From positions 310,001-374,000 of the forward strand of contig QNQO01000526.1 of NCBI GenBank assembly GCA_003290165.1: a stretch of 64,000 bases of DNA, read 5' to 3'. Shown piece after piece: positions 56,896-64,000 of this stretch (its first letter is position 1; each line of letters starts with the position of its first letter). The stretch comes from Berberis thunbergii. Its lineage: Eukaryota > Streptophyta > Magnoliopsida > Ranunculales > Berberidaceae. The position numbers and the translations under genes were made by a program. A model generated the notes under the pieces. That model was not told where the DNA came from. It searched no databases and saw only the letters and a program-made list of their open reading frames with translations.

Positions 56896-57135
56896 CTGCA
56901 ATATATTCTGGTGGATAGTTAGTCTGGAAGGTAGATGAGTGTCATTGAGTAGGTTTGGGGTGATGAGTTCGAGACTTAGAGACATTGATAAGAAGCCCGG
57001 GGAATCATCCAATTTGATGATGGCATCATGAAGATCACAACTAGAGACAGCAGCCGATGTAGGATAAGCCGAGTAGAAGAAAGAGAGAAATATTAGACAA
57101 CAGCAGCAGACAACTGAATTCATATTCTTCGCCAT
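56896..57135 (-). other. Signal-peptide exon captured in CACTA copy 2
   Basis: An ATG at 57,135 opens exactly 80 codons ending at ATTGCAG|GTAACTC, a canonical donor. The peptide starts MAKNMNSVVCCCCLIFLSFF, a typical secretory signal with predicted cleavage after TSA near residue 28, and continues with SSCDLHDAIIKLDD. I do not recognise the protein family. It looks like the first exon of a secreted or vacuolar host protein. It lies antisense to the element within the segment absent from CACTA copy 1, and no second exon is evident. Confidence 0.5.
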
Positions 57136-57839
57136 TGTGAGCAAAAATCTCAGAAATAAAGGTTAATTGCTTTTTTCCCGCTCCTTTAAATAATAAAATC
57201 ACTCCATCTTATAGAGCTGATTAAACTCTACTGCAAGAAGAATGCTAGTAGTCAAATGGAAGAAGGAAGCAAAGTAGAAGAAAGACAGTTTGATTAGACA
57301 ACAACATCAAATAACGACCATTATTCTACCTACCTAGAGTCAATGTATATTGAAGAACAAGAACAAGAAGATCAAACTGTGCAATTAAGAATTATACAAA
57401 AACTGTTACAACTCAAAATTGTACGCGCCTCTCTTCTCCTTCTCAAATTAAATTTTGATAAAAACAAGCAAACTTTAGATCCTATGACTTGAAGGCCCAT
57501 ATTCCTTTCAATTTTCATTCTTTAGATGATATATGAGTTTATTAGAACTAATTATCTTTCCATGAAAAGGGAGTAAATAAAATCGATCACTAATAAAAAA
57601 TGATGATACTATTAATGATGAAATTAGTTAGAGGAACAAGCTGGTCCTCTAGTTACTAACATTCAGAAATCTGTTGATGAAAGTTTAATTACAGAGAGTT
57701 CAACACCATAGTTATTATATGTTGCAAGCAAGTTGCAACAAATTAAGCCATCGAAATTCATTTATAAAACTCAAAAGTAGAGGATGAAGTCAAAGGTTTA
57801 TTGGTCTTACAACTGAAAGGCTTTGGAGGAATGGCAGGA

Positions 57840-58240
57840 TGGTAAGTCTGAAAGAATCCTCTATTCTCTTTGAGCAACTCTTTCCACACTGCAAGATAGT
57901 TACTTATTTATATTTCTATGCATGTTCACTGTTTCTATTTCTATATTTCTATGCATGTTCACTGTTTCTATTTCTATGCATGTTCACTGTTTGCTTATTT
58001 CTATGCATGTTCTTAATTTGTACAACATATAATGGAATCAATCAGCAGTCCTTTGGGTAGGCTTCATCCCCAAGAGCTCAAGAATGAGTACAAAAGGGGC
58101 ACTTTAAAGTCTTGATTGAAAAGTATATTATATAATTGCAATTTAATTTGTAAAACATAATGAAATCAATCAGCAATTAGTCTTGATTGAAAAGTACAAA
58201 AGGGGCACTTTAAAGAATGAGTTTGACATACTACCTTAGA
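57840..58240. repeat. Short tandem repeats in the insert of CACTA copy 2
   Basis: ATTTCTATGCATGTTCACTG units occur about four times at 57,905-58,010, and a block with AAAAGGGGCACTTTAAAG next to TCTTGATTGAAAAGTA is duplicated at 58,090-58,220. The neighbouring frame at 58,358-58,558 is repeat-derived (CTGCTGAAAC.../GCTTTGTT units). Confidence 0.7.
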
Positions 58241-59137
58241 CCAACATCTTCTAGTTTTGCTAATTGCAATTAGTGATTTGTATTGTATTATTAAAACTCT
58301 CTTAGGTCTGCCTAATGACACTCTAATCTAACTAATGAAAACAATCTAAACTACTGAATGTTGGTGTCAAACCCGTCTTTATTCACTGCTGAAACAGGGC
58401 TTGCAAACTCTGCTTTGTTTGCTGCTGAAACCGATTGTGCAGACTCCGCTTTGTTCATTGCTGAAGCGCTGCACTCGGCTTTGTTCACACAGAGCTTGCA
58501 AACTCTGTTTTTGGAGTCTCTTTCAGCTGCTGTAGCGTTGTTGGAGTCGCTGAATTAGGGGTCTTGATTAGCTGCTGCTTGTCTTCCTGATCAGCACCCA
58601 GCAAAACTCGCTCTCCTATTTGGCTCCCTGACTCGGGTGGATAAAAATGGGTCTCTAAACCATTTGTTTACACAATACTATATATGCCTCAAAACAATTC
58701 TAACACTCTATCTAAATGAAGGAAAAAATTAAATAAAAATGAAAAAAACTATAGAGCAATTGATCAACTAACTAATTTATTTTAACTTTCTAATTTATTG
58801 TAACTTCCTAATTTATTTTCACTTCCTATTCTTTTTTTTTCACGTAATATTCAGTTAACTTGATTATTTAACTTAGACTAGTATTTCGAGGAAGAAACAA
58901 ATGAGGAAGAAGAAGGAGGAACATTCGAAGGAGGAAGAAGAAGTGATTGTTGGTGGTTTCTCGTGCTCGTTCGATTTGTCCATCATCTTAGTTCTTTTAT
59001 ATCCCTCACGGTATGTCAAACTTTTGTATCTTTCTCATAAGCATGTTATCATGTATTTAGCAATAAACAAAACAACATGTTTTAGATTTCTTACTAGCAT
59101 GTTTGCAAACAAAACAACATGTTTTAGATTTCTTACT

Positions 59138-60676
59138 GGAGATGCAGCTGGTCTCTTAGGAAGTTTTTTAGGAGAATTGGCATTCGATTTTAAGGTTTTT
59201 CCAGTTGGATACAACTCTTGGAAGGATGTGCCAAAAAGTTACAAGGATGGCGTGTATACTACTATTATACATGTATGGCTTAATTTATGTTTGTCACTTA
59301 CCTTGTTTGTAAGATTATTGATAATGATTTGAATACTAATGACTATTAATTTTGAAGAATAAACTACATGTGGAAGATCCAATGACATACCATTATATCT
59401 TGCAAAACATTGGGAAGAAATGAAAGGACAATAGGCATAAATTGTTCCATGAATTTTATGATCCTACACTGTCAAGAGATGCTAATATCGCAAAACATCC
59501 CAAAGGCATTGATCGTAATGATTGGGCACATTGTTTTGACTACCGCTTGGATGAAAGGACAAAGGTAACACAAAATATTTACATTATTCATTTAGATAAC
59601 TAGGAATATGCTAACAATATGTTTTTATCTATACATTGATAGGAAAAATGCAAAAAAAACATTGAAATTCGGAAGAAACTCGCCGATCCACACACAGGAG
59701 GATCAAAAAGCAATTCCAGGTTAAAGGCTGAGATGGTAATTAATATTTTACATTCTACCACACTTTAAGTTATCATTCTCAACAATATTATTTAAAGCAT
59801 ATGACTTCATAATATCGGTGTAGGAATATGAACTTGGGAGACCTGTGAGTAGGGGAGAGGTGTATATTGCAACACACACAAAAAAGGATGGGTCTTATGT
59901 AACTGACGAAGCGAGACAGATAAGTGTAAGTAATTTAACTATTTTTTTTATCGAACTATATTAATTAATGTTTAAATAAATTTTGAATCCAAAGTTTGAT
60001 GGCTTGCCTCATTAATGTAGGAGAAATTTTAGAGATTGAGAAAGAAGATTCCACATCACGATCCATATCACAACAAGATTCACTTGCAAAGGTGTTAGGA
60101 AAAGAACATTCAGGCCGAGTTCGAGCTTTGGGATTCGGGCCATGTCCATCTCAAGTCTTTGGCAGCATCAATAGTAGGTTTAGTGGGATGATGTCCTCAC
60201 AGCCAACACAAAACACTGATCTTCAAGTGCAACAGAGAAATCACCAGCTGGAGTCACAGTTAGAGACAGAGAAATTAAAGAGGCAGGGATATGAGGGAGC
60301 ATTTACATATAGAAGTTGGATGGAAATGTGTCTGCTGAGTTTGCAAGATTATTCACTAAACCCGTATGTTTCTATTGGTTATTACTTACTAAATATAAAT
60401 CAATTAATTATTGTAATTTGGTTCAGGTTTAGAGTAATATTGTTGACTCATCATTTTCAGGCACAAGACGAAGAAAGTGGCCAAGCTTCACTAGCAACTA
60501 CAAGGCAATCATCACCTAGTCAAAATAATAATGAGGATCTTCATCGGCTCCACTCTCCATATATAGCATTGTCTAATTTCTTTCAAGAACATGGTACAAT
60601 TGCAGCTGTAGTAAATTTGATTTTAACTATCAAACTTCAAGAAATTCTACATGTACTAGCTTTTATATATTGTTAA
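59138..60676 (+). pseudogene. TNPA-type gene remnant in CACTA copy 2
   Basis: Exons 2-7 of the TNPA-type gene are recognisable (GDAAGLLGSFLGELAFDF, HTKKDGSYVTDEARQIS, SGRVRALGFGPCPSQVFG). Exon 1 and the start are lost with the deletion. A Trp-to-stop change lies in exon 3 (GKK*KDNRHKLF, ~59,422). One A is missing at the start of exon 6, and a small deletion near 60,309 removes the CATTTTTCAG block. It is non-functional, while the copy 1 version is intact. Confidence 0.9.
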
Positions 60677-60895
60677 CTTTGATGATAATATAGGTTTTTT
60701 TGGTTAAAGTTGATGACAATATAGTTGAAGTCAAGTTTCCTTTAATGATTTCAATATAAAATAGTTGTGTAAAATTGTGGGTTGTTTACAGATTGTTTAC
60801 AGGTTGAAAAATGTGATTACAGGTTAAAATGTGACTACAGATTGTTTACATATTTCTAGTGCGCATAATAGAATTATCATGATAATAATGATAGG

Positions 60896-61265
60896 CATTA
60901 GCGGCGGTTTTAACTGTCACTAAAAGAATTACCAATTGGAATTTGGCAGCGGGTATAAACCGTTGTAGGCACCACGAACTATAGCGGCGGTTAAGAACCA
61001 TCGCAGCATATTATAAAATGTCAATTCTTGCCCATATTTAGCGACCGTTAGCACCCGTCGCTGTATGGTATTTAGCGACGGGTTTACCAACGGTTACTAC
61101 TAACCGTCGCTAAATAACATACAACGATGGTTATGCCAGCGGTTGCAAAAAACGGCCGCCGAATGCTCTTGTGACGCCTTTATTAACGGCGGTTGGCCAA
61201 CCATCGTTGTATTATGTAGCGACGGTTAAAACCGTCGCTAAACACTTTTGAAAACCGTCGCTAAA
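60896..61265. repeat. Right subterminal repeat array of CACTA copy 2
   Basis: It has the same order of GCGACGGTT/AACCGTCGC motifs as 16,716-17,100, with several point changes in the motifs (for example ACAACGATGG). Confidence 0.82.
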
Positions 61266-61287
61266 CACCTATTTTCTTGTAGTGTAT

Positions 61288-62916
61288 AGAATGAAATGTT
61301 GAGAATCAAAGATAGTTCGACTAAAAATTCATGGGTTTACTTCAAATGACAACATAAACATAAGGGAATATTCCCACTGCCATTCATGAAAACACATATG
61401 ATCATTAAACCAAATCTTCAAGCATTCCAGTTAAACAATCTACATTGAGCATTAAACCTCAGTATACTCAACCCACCTCTTTGAAACTCTTTAAAAGTGC
61501 CTTCACAAAACTCTGCCTGTCAGTAGAGCAACAAAATGAAGGAAAACGCCTGATCAAAGACTTAGAGAAGCTGAACTAATATCTATACAAGTAATTCAGA
61601 AAGGGTTGGACATGTAAATCTCTTTCTCACCTGTCTTTCTCTAGTATTGATTTCAGAGGCAACACTGTCAGGAAACAACCACTAACAGTTACAAATCAAA
61701 CATAATATGGAAGACAGTGCCTGCAACAATACTCAATCTTATGCTGTAACTGAATCTGGGTTATCCGATTCCTTAGTTGACACGTTGAAAGTTAAGAAAA
61801 CATAATAACTCAACAGAGCATTTCTAACCACAGAGGTCTTTGCAACATTTCTAACAGAGCATTTCTAACCACTAACAGAATATACCAACAGAATACTGGA
61901 AATAACTAACCTGTGCCAACCATCCATATGCAAAGGCTGACATTCACGTCTGTACAATGTGAACCTGCAACAACCATAAAAATAAATCATTAAAGAAAGA
62001 TGGAAGGCAACTAAGGCAATGGTTCAGCTGTATGAATACTCATCTGATCCAAAATCCATTATACAACAACTCAATTCAGAATAACAGTCACACTTTAACA
62101 ACCTTAACAAATATATACCCTCTATTATGGGGGAAAAAACTAAGTAAAAGTTTAAGAATGAAATAAATCCCATACCCCTGTTTTAGCCAAGGAAGAATAT
62201 TAATGTTAAGAGAAAGATTATCAATATTCAAAATCCCATTCTTCTTAGATCAGAAACAATGTCTGCAGGTGTCAAAGTAAGAAATCCAAGTTTATATGGC
62301 CACAAAAGCGGTTGAACTCCCCAAAGTAGGATATACAGATCACAGAATATACAATGTCATGCTAAAACGGAAAGAAAACAAGTGGTTGAACTCCCCAAAG
62401 CGAACAACATCTGTGAGCTTGATCCCATCAATCCATTCCATTGAAGGTACCCCGAAGATGGGAATCCAAAGACCAAAACAAAAGAAAAGCAAAAACAAAA
62501 AATATTTAAATGCTGAATCAATGTTTGAATGCATGATAACCAAGGGAAACTACCTAGTTATACTATAGCTTTTAAGAGAAAACCACAAACCAAATAGAAG
62601 GGTTTAACAATCAAGAGACACAAACGTAATAAGAATAACCAAGTCGCAATAAATACCAAAAAGAGAAGTCATGATGGACTGCAGTAACTAAAACATTTAA
62701 AGATGGCGAAATCTCGAAAGGTACTCGAAAGGAAATACATTGCAACAAAGAAAGGAACAATTATCAAACCAGAGAATATGAATTTCTGCAGAAACTCCCC
62801 ACCAATACCAATAGATGAGCAAGTTTGAAATAAGTTAAAAATGGAACAGGATACCACTCGTCATAGTTTACTATGCTCTCCAACAAAAGAAAAGAAAAAG
62901 TGAAATGATAGCTCAC
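61288..62916. other. Probable introns of an unidentified minus-strand gene
   Basis: A short exon-like piece at about 61,910-61,963 on the minus strand has acceptor and donor borders (GTTGCAG|GTTCAC...CACAG|GTTAG) and could encode FTLYRRECQPLHMDGWHR. A GGTTGAACTCCCCAAAG block is duplicated at about 62,308 and 62,383. No family recognised. Confidence 0.35.
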
Positions 62917-63050
62917 CATTTCAGTGACTGCCACCAAAAGATCCTTTCGAGCCTTAGCAAATCGCTTCAACTGGCCTCCAATCATGTTAAATGGTAAGGC
63001 ATCAAGGGTCTGTACTTTCACTGTTACAAGCTCACCTGAGTGCAGATGAG
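62917..63050 (-). CDS. Exon of an unidentified host gene
   Basis: This 134-nt exon has clean borders (TTTGCAG acceptor, AATG|GTGAGC donor). It encodes HLHSGELVTVKVQTLDALPF, then NMIGGQLKRFAKARKDLLVAVTEM, with no stop in 44 codons. The composition looks like a conserved soluble protein with a basic helix, but I cannot name the family. A possible upstream exon near 63,290-63,345 (MAKVLEPKSLILLLNAAS) ends in a TGA before its donor, so the gene structure is uncertain. The locus could be a pseudogene or could continue outside the window. Confidence 0.45.
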
Positions 63051-63736
63051 CTGCAAATGCCAACAAGAAATGTAAGGGTTTATGTTAGTCAATGAAAAAT
63101 CTAATATACATTTTGAGCATTACCCCGAACTCCACCTCTAAACTATTGCAACTTTAATCTTTAAAGGCTATAGTTTTGTCTTCAAAATTACTCAAAGATA
63201 AGGTAGACCATGCCTCAGATGGAAAACAAGTTAGTTTGAGCAGTGTTGTATATTTGTATTGTAACCAAAAGAAAGAACTTACCCTCAAGAAGCAGCGTTC
63301 AACAATAGAATCAGAGATTTCGGCTCCAAAACCTTAGCCATTGATGATGTAACGAATGCTTATGTGATCGTGTTTCTTCTCTCCTTTGAGGAACTTTGGT
63401 CCAACAGATTGCAAGTCCTTTAAGATTTTTCACATAAATCGTATGGTAAGGAGGGGCATCCTTTCATATTTGCAGTAAGGGCTCTTCCTACGAAACATGA
63501 TGTATCATTGCAATAGCTGCTCTGCCTAATCTATTGCGTTCTTAATTCCGAAACATAAGCAAGAAGTTTGTTTTCATTTCTTAGGATCATTTTCCTGAAA
63601 ATCTTGGTTTATTTGTTCAAATAAGAAATGAACATTACCGCTAACATACTGTCCATTGTCAATGGAGAAAAGGCCCACCTGTCAAACACAAAAATATGAC
63701 TGGTAAGGATTCCTTATAAAATGGACTCATAAAAAT
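63051..63736. other. 5' flank of the unidentified minus-strand gene
   Basis: It contains the possible leader/exon near 63,290-63,345 with a GGGTAAGTT donor-like site. No other gene. Confidence 0.35.
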
Positions 63737-63873
63737 AGAAATTCTAAATGGCGAGGAAACCAGCGAGGGAGGGGGTGTGACCGGTCATCCCCCTCGAGGT
63801 GCACACCTGCATCGTCGGGGATGAGTGGTCACACCCCCTCCCTTGCTGGTTTCCTCGATAGTTAGACAGGCTC
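63737..63873. mobile_element. MULE-type hairpin MITE, copy 4
   Basis: The element is flanked by CATAAAAAT and CATAAAAAA (8 of 9 identical). It starts AGAAATTCTAAATGGCGAGG. It forms a ~50-bp stem with GCGAGGAAACCAGCGAGGG on the left arm, and the loop lies near 63,808. Few mismatches. Confidence 0.88.
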
Positions 63874-64000
63874 CATAAAAAAACAGAGAAATAATTATGT
63901 CAACTTTTCAATACTAAGATGAGAGGAGAGAGAAGTGTGGACGTGTTTTTAGTAATAGTACTAGTTCACAGAAGTGCATGGAATTACACATTTTCAGTAC

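Larger units (their letters stand above)
56138..61284 (+). mobile_element. CACTA deletion derivative, 5.1 kb (copy 2)
   Basis: The termini CACTACAAGAAAATGGG and CCTATTTTCTTGTAGTG are flanked by the exact 3-bp duplication TAT. Subterminal GCGACGGTT arrays match copy 1. The right part (58,765 to end) is collinear and nearly identical to copy 1, except that the sequence equivalent to 10,448-14,926, all of TNPD and exon 1 of TNPA, is deleted at about 59,138. The left part contains ~2.2 kb not found in copy 1. It is non-autonomous but has both ends needed for mobilisation in trans. Confidence 0.94.

Noticed and set aside
58358..58558. Short Ala/Leu-rich reading frame in CACTA copy 2
   Set aside because: It is built of repeated CTGCTGAAAC and GCTTTGTT units with no start context and no homology recognised.

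Overview
This is a nuclear genomic window from a flowering plant, most likely a eudicot. It is AT-rich, its genes have many introns, and it carries plant-specific gene families (a class I small heat-shock protein, plant-type mitochondrial ribosomal protein L6, a plant NRAP/NOL6) and a typical plant transposon load. I cannot name the species from sequence alone.

Host genes are few. An intact class I small HSP lies at 5.2-5.7 kb (minus). A long NRAP/NOL6 (UTP22-type) gene runs from 37.1 down to 24.4 kb (minus). I could follow 24 exons, but frame breaks, a nonsense codon, a lost splice donor and missing exons make it a pseudogene. Back to back with it is an unrecognised 216-aa Arg/Glu-rich gene at 37.9-40.3 kb (plus). 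An intact mitochondrial ribosomal protein L6 gene lies at 48.6-48.9 kb (minus), and a decayed second copy lies near 41.4 kb inside a diverged segmental duplication. Two exons of a DEAD-box helicase 7 (RH7/PRH75) fragment lie at 55.5-55.8 kb (minus), and an unidentified exon lies at 62.9-63.1 kb (minus).

The rest is mainly mobile DNA. A complete 9.2-kb CACTA element (7,911-17,112; 3-bp TSD ATA) carries a broken TNPD-type transposase, an apparently intact 7-exon TNPA-type gene and a captured piece of the meiotic gene MSH5. A 5.1-kb deletion derivative of the same family (56,138-61,284; TSD TAT) has lost TNPD and gained about 2.2 kb of foreign DNA, including a signal-peptide exon. One end of a different CACTA family begins at 54,416. 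There are also a 3.6-kb solo LTR with TSD CTCTT (18,011-21,630), a 5'-truncated Copia element with its 3' LTR (43.5-46.5 kb), a LINE that keeps ORF1 but lacks ORF2 (25.5-27.9 kb), two good copies of a tRNA-derived SINE, three copies of a non-autonomous hAT family, a decayed MULE transposase, and five copies of a small MULE-type MITE. Four of those MITEs fold into long GC-rich hairpins.

The most informative signals are the MSH5 capture, the hairpin MITE family whose stem sequence differs between copies while pairing is kept, the shared 3' tail of the LINE and the SINE (a probable mobilising pair), and the multi-lesion decay of the NRAP locus.
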